DNA of 64,000 nt from Celoporthe dispersa (lineage: Eukaryota > Ascomycota > Sordariomycetes > Diaporthales > Cryphonectriaceae). Both the position numbers and the translations under genes were made by a program. Below are positions 23,438 through 34,653 of the stretch, piece after piece. Location: NCBI GenBank assembly GCA_016584495.1, contig WAID01000006.1, positions 1,550,001 to 1,614,000 on the forward strand, written 5' to 3'. Position 1 is the stretch's first letter. Each line of letters opens with the position of its first letter. Under the pieces are notes generated by a model. That model did no database searches and had not been told where the DNA came from. It saw nothing but the letters and a program-made list of their open reading frames with translations.

Positions 23438-24152
23438 ATTTCTGTCCTGTCCTTCTCAGTAATTCTGGTCGTCGTCGTCGATGATGATGATGATGATGAT
23501 GATGATTATCTCTCTGCTTGGCAAGTTTAATGGACGTGAGGAGTTTGAGTTGGTGTTTGCTTGCAAGTGGACAGTGGTGCTCACTGCAGGAATGCGCTGC
23601 TATTTCTAGTGAGTGAGGGGAGGTGACGAGCCAATGGAACCGCCCCAAGCCTCCATAATTATAGCGGTGCTGCGCTACGTACCAGCGGGCCGCCGATGAC
23701 TGACGTCTACGGGGATGCCTTGAGCTGAGGCAAGTCTGCACCTGCTGTGGAATCGGTGTCCCACCTCCGACCTGATCAGCCAGCTGGCTGCAGAAGGTCG
23801 CGTACTATGCACTTGTTATGAATGGTCAGGTCTATCAGAAGATGCTTTCATTTCATTAGTATCAACCAGCTCCTTTTCTGGTTTGTCTTGTTAACCCTAC
23901 AGCTGTCCGGCTCACCCGAGGCAGCATATTACACTGCGGCGATCCAATGCTCTCGGAAGCATGGACACTCCTAGCCTACCATTTCTCCCGTGACAGACAC
24001 ATGGCGCAACAAGAATCGTTACGGATGTCTAGGCTGATGCGAACCCCTCCCCTTCTCTCTTTCTCTCTAGGCTAGGAGGAAGAGGAGGAGAAGACAGGAG
24101 ACGGTCGCCTGCAGACCCCCAGGAAGCTCGCAGCAAGCCGCACGACCGGTCT
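23438..24152. other. intergenic region
   Basis: This is the upstream region of the nitronate monooxygenase gene and the downstream region of the next minus-strand gene. It contains a GAT repeat (23480-23507), 43 bases upstream of the ATG. No coding signal was seen. Confidence 0.6.
23480..23507. repeat. (GAT)n microsatellite
   Basis: Nine GAT units in the leader or promoter region just upstream of the nitronate monooxygenase start codon. Confidence 0.8.
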
Positions 24153-25445
24153 TCACCGGCTCCTTTCCGCCCCTACCGCCTCTCCCAGTTCTGCCCAATC
24201 TTCTCGTGCTCTGGTGGGACTGATCTCGGAAGTCATCGACTGACCAGGCAGTCGGTAAGCATCAAAGGAGAATTCGACTGTGTGATGGTTTCGGCCGTAT
24301 ACCATGTTCCCACTGATGTGGCCGTCACCGTGGAACCAGACTCTGTTAACGGGGCCAGCCCGGTTGATCGTGTCCACCGCGAAGGGCTCTTGGTTGTCGT
24401 GACTGCAGCAAGCGTGGCCGCGCCAGAATAACATAGTACCGTCCTCGGGGTCTGGTTCGTATGGTCGGTTCACCTTCATCAGCCCGACAGCCGCGCCGAA
24501 GTCGAACGAAAGCCACAGGGTATCGCCATCGAGGGTCGCGATGAGGCTCAGGTCGTGCCGATACTCAGGCCAGTTGCCCTCGATGTAATCGCACTCAACT
24601 CGGTAGCGGCCATTGAGCAGACCAAGTTTGGGCCGCTGAGCCCGCGGTGAGATGACTCGATCGTCGTCCGGGCTTAGGCCAGCCTGCCCGAAGCCTGAGT
24701 AATCCTGGTCGTGCTCACTGTAGGGGGGCGGCTCGTCGCCATAGCCGGAGGTGAAGCTGGATGGGCCAGCCCTGCTGGAGCTTGAGGGGCCGGACCGCCT
24801 GGCGTCAGGTTTCGTGTTGTTGCTCCTTGGCCTCGCAGGAGATTTGGCGGGAGTCCTTGGGGCCTTCGCGGCGGGGCCCTTCGCGGCGGGGGCCTTTCCA
24901 GCCGGCGCCTTCTTTTGCGGAGTTGCCTTGGCCGCTGGAGCTGCCTTGGCCGTCTTTGTCTTCTTCGCCGCAGGCTGTGCACCCTGCACCTTGACCGATC
25001 CCGCCCCAGAGAGCTGGACAGAGAGATTGATACTGACGCTGGTCGACATCTGGTCGACCTTACGCTTTGTGTTCTTGGGCGTCGCCTTCCCTGCGGCCGA
25101 CTCCCTCATGACCTTCTTCGCCTCTCGCTCCCTCTTGAGCCACTCCTTCTTCAGGTCCGCCTCGATCTTCTGGATGTGAGCTGGGACAGAGATCCCACCC
25201 TGCATGACGGCATCGAAGAGACGCTTGTGGGCGGTGCCCTTGACCTTGGACGGAGGCAGGCCGTAGTGCAGGAGCTGTGCCTCATACCAGTGGGCAGGGC
25301 GGTTCTCTGTGTCTTTGCCGGTGAAGTGAGCCTTGAGCTCGGGGACGGTGGCTCGACGGTGGCGGTTCAGGGAGCTGGCCTCGCGGTAGAGCGAGTCTCC
25401 AGCGTAGGAGAAGCCGTCCTTCTCAACAGGGGCTGTGAGCGACAT
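24153..25445 (-). CDS. conserved fungal hypothetical protein with H1-like basic linker
   Basis: A single exon of 430 residues. The start is taken at the only early in-frame ATG (25445). I do not recognise a named family. Residues about 20-110 form a compact segment (HRRATVPELKAHF, HWYEAQLLHYGLPPSKVKG) followed by a charged helix. Residues about 150-220 are rich in Ala, Lys and Pro with repeated AAKAP-like units, much like a histone H1 tail. Residues about 270-430 look like a folded domain (LLNGRYRVECDYIEGNWPEY, LWLSFDFGAAVGLMKVNRP, VWFHGDGHISGNMVYG). The N-terminal segment could act as a SAP- or SWIB-like module, but this is a guess. A nuclear location is inferred from the basic linker only. 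The gene is divergent from pab2, with 819 bases between the start codons. Confidence 0.75.
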   Translation of the reverse strand: MSLTAPVEKDGFSYAGDSLYREASSLNRHRRATVPELKAHFTGKDTENRPAHWYEAQLLHYGLPPSKVKGTAHKRLFDAVMQGGISVPAHIQKIEADLKKEWLKREREAKKVMRESAAGKATPKNTKRKVDQMSTSVSINLSVQLSGAGSVKVQGAQPAAKKTKTAKAAPAAKATPQKKAPAGKAPAAKGPAAKAPRTPAKSPARPRSNNTKPDARRSGPSSSSRAGPSSFTSGYGDEPPPYSEHDQDYSGFGQAGLSPDDDRVISPRAQRPKLGLLNGRYRVECDYIEGNWPEYRHDLSLIATLDGDTLWLSFDFGAAVGLMKVNRPYEPDPEDGTMLFWRGHACCSHDNQEPFAVDTINRAGPVNRVWFHGDGHISGNMVYGRNHHTVEFSFDAYRLPGQSMTSEISPTRAREDWAELGEAVGAERSR

Positions 25446-26264
25446 GGCGTCGACTGGACAGCGCAATACTCGCCGAGATGAAAGAAAGGGGAAGGAGAGA
25501 AGAGAACACAGGCAGGATGAGATGGGCGATAGTAGTAAGGGAAACTGTGAAGGAACCTCTGTGAACGTCCAAGGCGGGTGGGGTTTTGCTCTTTGTCCCT
25601 CTCCGCTTGCAAGGCACTTAAGAAGGAGCAGCTTAGGGCAAGGTGTATCTTACTTATAGTGAAGCAACCTGCTGATCACTTTATCTCAGACCTAGAGCTG
25701 TCTTGGAAGAAAGTGAGGTTGATGCTGTGTGGCGCTGGGGTCAGAGCTCATGGTACCCTGTGGTTGGTACTATGGTACACAACTCGTAGGTTAGGCTGGT
25801 CAAGTTGCTGGTCAACCAGCATCCTTGTCTTGCCCCGCTTTTTCACTGATAAGATACCTGTCCTGCCTGCCTGTATTTCACAAGCAGCAAGTTGACAATG
25901 CCTCAAAGAACTGTCGACTCTACCTGACCGCCAACACGTCACCAGCCTTCCGCCTGCTGTTTCCACTGGCAAACACGAAAACCCCCACCCCTCACTTGTG
26001 GTAAGTGGACCATTATCTTTCCTCTCCAGATCGAGGGCCTGAGATGCTTCTCTGTGCCCCTGTCGCGTGAGGGAGTCGCGCGTCGCAAGCTGAAGCTGGG
26101 CCCTGGAGCTCAGCTGCCCTGTGCCCAAGCCCTGGAGGACAAAGTCCTGATGCGAGGCTGGTGCTGACCTTTTCAAAACCCACCCTAGGATACTTCCATT
26201 CCCTCAATAAACTCACCCACTGCTGCCCACATCCATTCGACCGTACTAACCCTAGCTGAAAACC
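25446..26264. promoter_or_regulatory. divergent promoter region between the hypothetical gene and pab2
   Basis: The 819-base non-coding interval separates the ATGs of the two divergent genes and must hold both promoters. I did not find a convincing TATA box. The sequence just before the pab2 ATG is pyrimidine-rich and contains CTAAC-like motifs. Confidence 0.5.
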
Positions 26265-27039
26265 ATGGCGGATGTCAAGCCAGAGGACACGGTCCAGGAG
26301 GACCGCCCTGCTGAGGAAGAGGGCAATGAAGAGGTGGGCACCATCGCAACGCGTACAGACAAAACACATGTACAAGGGAACACCCAAGACACAGAAGACA
26401 TCTGACAAGAGCTGGCGCAATAGGAGGAGATCTCGGCCATGAAGAGGCGGGTCGCTGAGATGGAAGAGGAGGCTGCCAAGCTGCGCGAGATGCAGGCCAG
26501 CCTCGACAACCAGGCGGAGACGGTCCAGGAGTCCAAGACGGACGTGGACAGCCGCAGTATCTTTGTCGGTAACGTCGACTACTCGGCCTCCCCCGAGGAG
26601 ATCCAAGCCCACTTCCAGAGCTGCGGCTCTATCAACCGCGTCACCATCCTGCTGGACAAGTTCACGGGCCAACCCAAGGGGTAAGTAAGCAGGGCTTCCT
26701 GCGCGCCCTCGGCTGTCGATGTGTCTTGTTCCTGGTCGAGCCGATAGGAGACTGAGCCTGCATGCTGACCGCGCATCATCCTACAGGTATGCCTATGTCG
26801 AGTTCACCGAGCCCAGCCTGGTGGCTCAAGCCCTGGTCCTCAACGAGAGCATGTTCAAGGGCCGCAGCATCAAGGTGACCCCCAAGCGTACGAATGTGCC
26901 CGGTATGACTCGTGGTCGTGGACGAGGTGGCTTCCGGGGCGGGCGTGGTGGCTTCGGCCGTGGTGGCTTCGGCTTTCCTCGCGGAGGTGGCTACCGCGGC
27001 GGCGGCCGTGGCCGTGGTCGTGGATTCACCCCTTACTGA
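26265..27039 (+). CDS. pab2: nuclear poly(A)-binding protein, Pab2/PABPN1 type
   Basis: Three exons (26265-26333, 26424-26680, 26787-27039) encode 192 residues. The N terminus is acidic (residues 1-25), followed by a short coiled coil at about 24-56 (repeated EEAAKLREMQ-like heptads). The single RRM at about residues 66-140 carries RNP2 SIFVGNVDY and RNP1 KGYAYVEF. The tail is an arginine/glycine-rich (RGG) domain, a usual target of arginine methylation, and ends FTPY. This coiled coil-RRM-RGG order and the segment CGSINRVTILLDKFTGQPKG are those of the PABPN1/Pab2 family. These proteins bind nascent poly(A) tails in the nucleus and influence tail length and RNA decay. The first donor, GTGGGC, is slightly weak; the other sites are canonical. 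Confidence 0.93.
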
Positions 27040-29119
27040 GGCCCAAGGGCGCCCTGACGTCCTCCACGTTCTGCAATGCACAAACCCACACACTGCTAGG
27101 GGCCAGAAGGCGCAGCAGGACTTGAGGTGCCGGGGAACAGGAAGAGGGGGAAGGGGAAGGGGGCAGGATGTATGATAGATTAGGACTACACGGCCTGAGT
27201 GGACATGGCCAAGGTCGAAGGTTGCTGGCTTCGGCGTAACAGGATCAGGAAAAGGGCAATGAAACTTTCTTCTCGTACCAGCTGACTACTTACCTACATA
27301 GTAATCCACTGACAACTGAAAACAACCCCTGGCTCCCGAAAGCCTTCCTGTTTACAGTACGTACATGCGCTACCAGTCTCAGCCTCACGACATGGAAAAA
27401 ATTGGGGAATATGTGGTGCTCAGAGACAGCATTATTACTACGGCGTACAGTATGTACTGTAAGACAAGAGTTTTCTACGTCATAGGTCGATCGATCACAT
27501 CTCAGGTCGTCTACCAAAGAAAAGATTTACCATGTAAAATCGAGAAACCCGACCACCCGCAGGCGACAATGAGGGGAGCTTCCTTACGAGCTGTTCTCCC
27601 AAGGTTCAGAGACTACAGTAGCTGGAAAGATAAGGTTGTCTGGGAGGCAATGCGAGCTGAGGAGAAGGCGAGAATACGACGCACGAGAGTTATCCAGGGA
27701 CACACATCCAGCTCTCTTCTCCCAGCGAACGGAATCTCTGTAGTGGTCAAGTCTGGAGCAAGCTGCTACGTACCCGGGCTTCCGAAAGCTCGGATGACAG
27801 ACCCGAGACTGTGAGACAGCCAGATCTCAGGGCACGGCCTCCATCCACCATCATCTACCTGGTACAGGAGCAGGCGAGAGTGACGATGAGCTTGAGGAAC
27901 TCATCCGCAGTCTCTCCCTCTCTGTCCCTTCTCAGTGGTGCGGTGAGTGTACATACCCCATGGCGCCGGACGGATCTCATCAACGAAGAATATATTTAGA
28001 CTTCACGCTGAGGGAGACCTCGCTGCCATTCTGTCGGGCAGATCAGGGTAGGCAGAGGTAAGTGATGTGTCGCATGTAAGTGTTTTGGGACAAGTTTAGG
28101 TTCCCACTGTGCCGTTCCGTCTCCGGTCTGGTCTAGACTCTCCAGTGCGAAGCACAGTGCAACTCCTGGCACCCTCCCCCCCTCCCCTTCTCCCACCCCT
28201 ACAGAGGCCCTGTGTTGCCATTGGCACCCTCCACTACAGGCGTCCCCGCCCCACTTGCTCGCTGACGAACGCCCTGCGAAGGACAGAGCTGCTAGGCACT
28301 GCTAAGCACCTAGTGAGCGTATCAGAGGGCCCAGAACCCCCCGGCCCCCGGAGCCCCTCCCCTCCCCCTCTGTCTTGCCCACCGTCTGGGTACCCTGTCG
28401 GTGCCTATGTGACGAGACTTTAGCCAAGCCCAGTGCCCAGCCCACCCTGCCACCTGCCTGCTGGCTGCGTTCAGACGTTCGTGCCACCAAGGTTTATCGA
28501 GGCATGCTTTTTGTATCACCCGCAAGCAAACGACACCGCCGCCCTCCCCCCCCTTGACTCCCTCCAGTCGACATCATCACCTCGGGCGCCCAGTGTCACC
28601 ATCACCAACCAGCATCACAACCCATCCCCGATTCATTCTTCCTTCGGGGTTTGGACCGGACCGCCGTGTCGTGTCAGATCGATCCCTCAGGCGCGAGGGT
28701 CGCAGCCGGGATTGGTCCAGGTACCTAGAGCAATAGGAGAGAGAGGCCCCAGCAGGCGAAACGAGAGACGAGAAGCGCGGGGGCCCGGAGTGAGCATTTG
28801 CACAGCCTCAGCACGCCTGCATCGCCCAAGCCTTGGTCGTCATTGTCAGCTTTCTCCTTAGCGCGCATCTATCTCGACTTTCTTATTCCTGCTCCCTCCC
28901 TCCCTCTTCCACCCTCCCAAAGCCCGCACGACCTTGCTGCAAGCTGGTCTCCCGAGCAGGTCCCTTCTGATCGAGCCGGCCCATCACGCATTGCTCCACC
29001 CTGGTTTTTTTCCCTTCTTCTACTCGATCGCCTTGGATCGAACCGCGCGAGTACCAAAAAGGTCGTCTTGACAGGAAAAAGCAAGCACGACAGCGGGACG
29101 CGCCGCCTCGGCATTCAAA
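27040..29119. other. intergenic region upstream of the HECT ligase
   Basis: Two kilobases between the pab2 stop and the HECT ligase start. The last kilobase is pyrimidine-rich and probably contains the promoter and a long 5' leader. An open frame of 149 codons at 27365-27814 shows no family features and was not accepted. Confidence 0.5.
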
Positions 29120-31974
29120 ATGAGCCGTCGCAGTGATGCCGGGCCTGCAGCGTGAGTTCCCCGACGATCCCCGTTTCCTCGTTGTTTTTGGAGGAGTCGT
29201 GGCCTGCGATACGCCGTGTCGAACATTTCCACTGACGAGATCATCATCATCTCTCTCTCTCGCTCTTTAGTCAGCCTAACCTTCGTGTGACGAGTAAACA
29301 GCCTCTCTGCCCGAGCGCAATCCTCCTCCCGCCGACTACCTACTGACCCCTCGATCTTACAGTTATCGCCGCCGATGGTCTCTACAAGCGCGATGTTTTC
29401 CGTATGCCTCCCGTCCCCGTTTCGCGACATGGCCGTTGACTACGGTGCTGATCCAGGTCACAGGCTTTCCCGACCCTTTCGCCGTTGCTACTATCAATGG
29501 CGAGCAGACGCAGACCACGCAGGTCTCCAAGCGGACCCTGTGCCCGTACTGGAATGAGAGCTTTGACTTGTGCGCCGACCCGGACCCCCGAGCCGAATGC
29601 TTGTGGCTTGCACCTGCTGACGGTTCAACAGCCGCGTGAACGAGGACAGCATATTGGCTGTTCAGGTCTTTGACCAGAAGAAGTTCAAGAAGAAGGACCA
29701 GGGCTTCCTCGGCGTCATCAATGTTCGGATCGGCGATGTCATCGAGCTGGCTCCGGACGCAGACGGTACCAACAACCTGTCACCTGTCTTCGCAAGACCT
29801 GAACACCGCTGACCTTTTTTTTTTCTTCCTTCGCCGCTGCCATGTAGATCATATGCTCACCAGAGACCTCAAGAAGTCGACAGACAATCTGGTCGTGCAC
29901 GGGAAGCTGATTGTCAACCTCTCGACTAACCTCTCTGCCCCCCCTCGAGGCCAGTCCGGCGGGCCCAGCAGCCGTCCCGGCCAGCAGTCTTTCGCAACCG
30001 AGGCCCCTTCTCAGCGTCCGACGTCCGCCCTGGCTACCACGTCTAACGGCAGCATCAACGGGAACGGAGCGACCTCGATGCAGCGGCCGGCCAGCATCAC
30101 CTCGGCGCCCTCTTCGCAGCCGCCCAATGGCCCCGCCCTGCCCCGCGGGAATAGTACCCTGAGCCCGTTCGAAGATGCGCAGGGCCGTCTCCCGCCCGGG
30201 TGGGAGCGCCGGGAGGACAACCTGGGCCGGACGTACTACGTCGACCACAACACCCGTACGACGAGCTGGAACAGGCCGACGGCCAGCGGCGCGGTCAACA
30301 CCGCGAGACAAGAGGAGGCTACAAACGTGGAGCGCCAGAGACACCAGAACCGAACCCTGCCTGAGGATAGGACCGGCACCAGCTCGCCCACGATGCAGGC
30401 CCAGCAGGCCGCGCAGAATGCCAATGCCCAGACGATGATGCACACCGGCGCCACGACCGCTGGGACGGGCGAGCTCCCCCCGGCTGGGAACAGCGGTTCA
30501 CCCCCGAGGGACGGCCATACTTTGTGGACCACAACACCCGTACCACGACATGGGTGGACCCCAGAAGACAGCAGTACATTAGGATGTACGGCGGCCAGAA
30601 TAATACTAATGGTACTATTCAACAGCAGCCTGTGTCGCAGCTGGGCCCCCTGCCGAGCGGGTGGGAAATGCGGCTCACCAACACCGCACGTGTCTACTTT
30701 GTCGACCACAACACGAAGACGACCACCTGGGACGACCCCCGCCTGCCATCCTCACTCGACCAGAATGTACCTCAGTACAAGCGAGACTTCCGCCGGAAGC
30801 TCATCTACTTCCGGTCGCAGCCCGCCATGCGCATCCTCTCAGGGCAGTGCCACATCAAGGTTCGCCGGTCCCACATCTTCGAAGACTCGTTTGCCGAGAT
30901 CAGCCGGCAGTCGGCCACAGACCTTAAGAAGCGCCTGATGATCAAGTTTGACGGAGAAGATGGTCTTGACTATGGCGGCCTGTCCCGAGAGTTCTTCTTC
31001 CTCCTCTCGCATGAGATGTTCAACCCTTTCTACTGCCTGTTCGAGTACTCGGCACACGACAACTACACGCTCCAGATCAACCCTCACTCTGGCATCAACC
31101 CCGAGCACCTGAACTACTTCAAGTTCATCGGGCGCGTGGTCGGACTGGCCATCTTCCACCGCCGGTTCTTGGATGCGTTCTTCATCGGTGCCCTGTACAA
31201 GATGATCCTGGGCAAGTCTGTGGTCCTGGCGGACATGGAGGGTGTCGATGCGGACTTCCACAGGTCGCTGCAGTGGATGCTGGACAACGACATCTCGGGT
31301 GGCATCCTCGAACAGACCTTCTCCACCGAGGACGAGCGGTTCGGCGTTATCACCGTCGAGGACCTGATCCCCGGAGGCCGCGATATCGATGTCACCAACG
31401 AGAACAAGAAGGAATACGTCGACCTGATGGTCAAGTGGCGCATCGAGAAGCGTATCGCCGAGCAGTTCCAGGCGTTCAAGGAAGGCTTCCACGAGCTCAT
31501 CCCGCAGGAGCTCATCAACGTCTTCGACGAGCGTGAGCTGGAGCTCCTCATCGGCGGCATCGCCGAGATCGACGTGGACGACTGGAAGAAGCACACTGAT
31601 TATCGCGGCTACACGGAGACGGACGAGGTCATCCAGAACTTCTGGCAGACCGTGCGCAGCTGGGACGGCGAGCAGAAGAGCCGGCTGCTGCAGTTCACGA
31701 CGGGCACGTCTAGAATCCCCGTCAACGGGTTCAAGGACCTTCAGGGGAGCGACGGGCCGAGAAGGTTTACCATCGAGAAGGCCGGAGAGATCACAAATCT
31801 GCCCAAGGCGCACACTTGGTAAGGTTGCCGGGACTACGACCGACGTGCTGTCCAGAGCTGACATCCTTTCTTAGCTTCAACCGCCTTGACCTGCCGCCAT
31901 ACAAGACGCTTGAGCAGCTGCAGCAGAAGCTCACCATCGCGGTCGAGGAGACCATGGGCTTCGGCCAAGAATAA
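29120..31974 (+). CDS. rsp5: Rsp5/Nedd4-family HECT E3 ubiquitin ligase (HulA type), one frame break
   Basis: Seven exons (29120-29151, 29271-29293, 29363-29401, 29464-29569, 29632-29765, 29848-31818, 31875-31974) give about 801 residues, close to yeast Rsp5. Order: C2 domain (about 8-125), three WW domains (about 225, 320 and 380; for example LPPGWERREDNLGRTYYVDHN), then HECT (about 460-801). The catalytic Cys769 sits in HTCFNRLDLPPY, and its TGC codon is split by the last intron. Family members bind PY motifs through WW domains and ubiquitinate membrane transporters for endocytosis, among other targets. Within WW2 the reading frame must slip by -1 at the C6 run 30476-30481. One added base restores a normal WW2, so a missing base in the assembly is likely. 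All introns are short with CTGAC-type branch sites. Confidence 0.95.
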
Positions 31975-33158
31975 GTTCAGATAAGATACATACGAGCTGC
32001 ACTTGGTACATATCAGCGGGCGCAGGCTGAGACTGCACCCGGTGGGGAGAGGGGAGGGGGCTTGTGCAGCTCCGAGAGGAAAAGAGCATATGGCGCGGGA
32101 GGCACAATTACATCTGCAATAAGAGTGTCGAGCACGTTGCGTAACTTTGATCTTAGGAGTCAGGGTGTTCAGGCGTCAACAACAGGCCCGACGATATGCA
32201 TGTATCCAATCTGATCTGGTATGGGGAGGAAGCGGCCATGGTCTTCACCAGTCCATCTGACCTCGCCCGCACTGGAGAAGGGGGGGCTGAGTTGCAGTGC
32301 GGGTACGAAAACGGATGGACGGGTGAGGTCTTTGACAGATAGATGTGGCCAGGGAGAAGAGGAGGAAGAGGAGAAAGGGGGAGGTCAAGAACACTATCGC
32401 TTACAAACACAAACACATCCCCAATCGAGGGCGGTATGTCACGGGAAAGGAAGCCAGGGACGACTTTTCGAGATTAGTCCGATTATGCACGTACTGTTTG
32501 CCGTCTATTCTACCTGTGCTGATGTCTCCTCTCATGTTTGTCCGTCTGAGCTGCGTACTTCTCAGGCAGGGGGATCTGAAAGGGCCCGCCTTGTCGTTCA
32601 CTGAGCCACCAGCGAGGGAGCCCGGATATTGTTCAGCAGCATCTACCTGGTGGCTCATTTGGATATACTGCGGGCGTTGACGTTCCAAAACGACCAATGT
32701 CCTCCCCCATCGTCTGTCACTCGTTATAGCAGGCCCAGGCAGATGGTGAGTGCTCGTCCATCCAGGGCTCTTGTCAGGGTAGCACAGGCAAGGCATGATG
32801 GCATGGCACCTCGGGCTTGTTTTTGCCTTCGAATGTTCTCGTCTATTTGACCAGTCCGGTTTTCCCGCTCTTGTTTCCCTCTCCCCCTCCCCGCCTCCGA
32901 CCGAGTCTCCAGGTATGTACAAAGCACATAGGCAAGTGACAAAACGAGAAAAGAAAAAGAAAAAAAAAGAAACGACAGGCAGCTGGGGATAGCAGCTGTG
33001 TACATGATAACTCCCAGACTCTCTCCATTTATTCTCGCCATGTCCACGGCGACCTGGAGAGATTCCACCACCTCGGTTTCCTCTTTCCACCAGCCTCCCC
33101 TCCCTTCCCCCCCCAAAAAGATACTCTTTCTTCTTTTTCTCATTTTTTCTTTCTTTCT
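31975..33158. other. convergent 3' intergenic region
   Basis: The tail-to-tail interval between the HECT ligase (+) and the complex I subunit (-). No gene was recognised. It contains pyrimidine-rich tracts likely to belong to 3' untranslated regions. Confidence 0.55.
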
Positions 33159-34121
33159 TTACTTTCTGTACCACATCCTCGTGATCTTGGTCATCCTCAT
33201 CTTCCTCTGCAGCTGAAAGATGCCGTACATGAGGGCCTCGCTGGTAGGAGGGCACCCGGGCACGTAGATATCCACAGGCACGATCCTGTCGCAGCCCCGG
33301 ACGACGCTGTAGCTGTAGTGGTAGTAGCCGCCGCCGTTGGCGCAGGAGCCCATGGAGACGACCCAGCGCGGGTCGGGCATCTGGTCGTAGACCTGGCGCA
33401 GGGCGGGGGCCATCTTGTTGGTCAGGGGTGCCGGCGACGATCATCACGTCGGATTGGCGGGGGCTGGCGCGGAAGATGATGCCCATGCGGTCCTGGTCGT
33501 AGCGCGGGGTCGAGAGGTGCATCATCTCGACGGCGCAGCAGGCGAGGCCGAAGGTCATGGGCCAGAGGGAGGACTGGCGGCCCCAGTTGACAATCTGGTC
33601 GAGGGTGGTGCTAGAGACAAGGCAAAAGAAAAGAGACGCGCGGGAACAAGAGGTCAGCCTTCTTCTTTGTTCTTGCTCCTTCTCCCTCGTCTTTCCCCCT
33701 TCTCCTTCCTACCACCACCTTGATACCAACAAAAGACAAGGGATTGCGGGCGGGTAGAGCGTTCGCTAAAGACGTACAGGGCATATTGCACGACTCCCTT
33801 GGTGCCCTCCTGGCTCGCGAGGGGGACCTGCTTCGGCTGCAGACCCGTCGAGGCACCGGCGTGGGGTTGGATCTGGGCGGCATTGTTCTTGGAGGAAGAG
33901 GAGATGGACGCGGCGGCGACGCGGAAGGGGACGAGGGACGTCGTCGGCCTGGCTGTTGTCGGGTGCTCGCAGTCATCCAGTCAGTACCTTGATCATGTTG
34001 ACCCGCTGTCTTGTCTTGTCTCTCTATCTCTCTCTCTCTCTTCCCCTCTCGGGTGAAGCTTTCTCTCCGCCGACGTACCTCGCAGCGCCATGGAGGCCGA
34101 TGTCCGTAATGCGCTCGACAT
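33159..34121 (-). CDS. nuo19.3: complex I PSST/20 kDa subunit (NDUFS7, NUO-19.3), one frame break
   Basis: Three exons (34121-34079, 33952-33778, 33610-33159) encode 222 residues after one correction, close to the Neurospora subunit. The Arg/Ser/Ala-rich N terminus (MSSALRTSASMALR) looks like a mitochondrial targeting sequence. The core holds the ligands of iron-sulfur cluster N2: the tandem Cys97-Cys98 in GLACCAVEMM, the Cys of GSCANGGG and the Cys of VPGCPP. The protein passes electrons from N2 to ubiquinone at the quinone site of NADH dehydrogenase. The frame must skip one base at the G4 run 33425-33428 (plus strand) so that VAGT continues as LTNKMAPALRQVYDQ. This is an essential respiratory protein with an otherwise perfect sequence, so an extra base in the assembly is likely. 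Confidence 0.94.
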
Positions 34122-34653
34122 TGTTGGGTGTGGAGGGCTGATTGGACCGGGAGAACCTCCTCTCTGTATTCGGGGAGGGCCAAAGATAAAACAGAGAGAA
34201 AAGAGAAGGGGAGTGGAATTGGTGGTTGGCGGTGGTTGTATGGCACACCTTTGGACGGTCTCTGTCGATTGTAGAGGTGCTGTGCTGCTGCTGCTGCTGT
34301 GCGGTAAAAGTCGCCTCTGGCTCACCAAAACCTTGGCTCTGATTGGGCGGTCGGCCGGGGATGGGTCCCAGTGCGAGCTGCGCCTGTTCGGGTCTTGGAC
34401 GTCACAGTGGCCACTAACAATTTCTCTCTTCTCTCTCCTCTGATGGCCCGTGCACCCTTCCAATACATACTGTACTTAGGTTTAGGGGGTTCACTACTCG
34501 TATCGAACAGCAGAGGATGTAATTTCGAGAGGGCTATCAAGGAGAAACAAACACAAAACAATATTAAATTCTGACCCAAGAGGTGGCTTAGAAATAGGTA
34601 TTCCTGATGTACAGCTAGACTCTGAGGCGGGGTGCATGGCGTATCACCGGCCT
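34122..34653. promoter_or_regulatory. promoter of NDUFS7 gene and 3' region of mpp10
   Basis: A short interval between two tandem minus-strand genes. It must contain the mpp10 polyadenylation region and the NDUFS7 promoter. A GACGTCAC motif near 34398 resembles a CRE-type bZIP site, but this is only a sequence match. Confidence 0.4.

Noticed and set aside
27365..27814. 149-codon open frame between pab2 and the HECT ligase gene
   Set aside because: No recognisable family, codon use unlike the neighbours and no convincing start context.
30839..31864. 341-codon minus-strand open frame
   Set aside because: It lies antisense to the HECT domain and has no family features; the plus strand is unambiguous.
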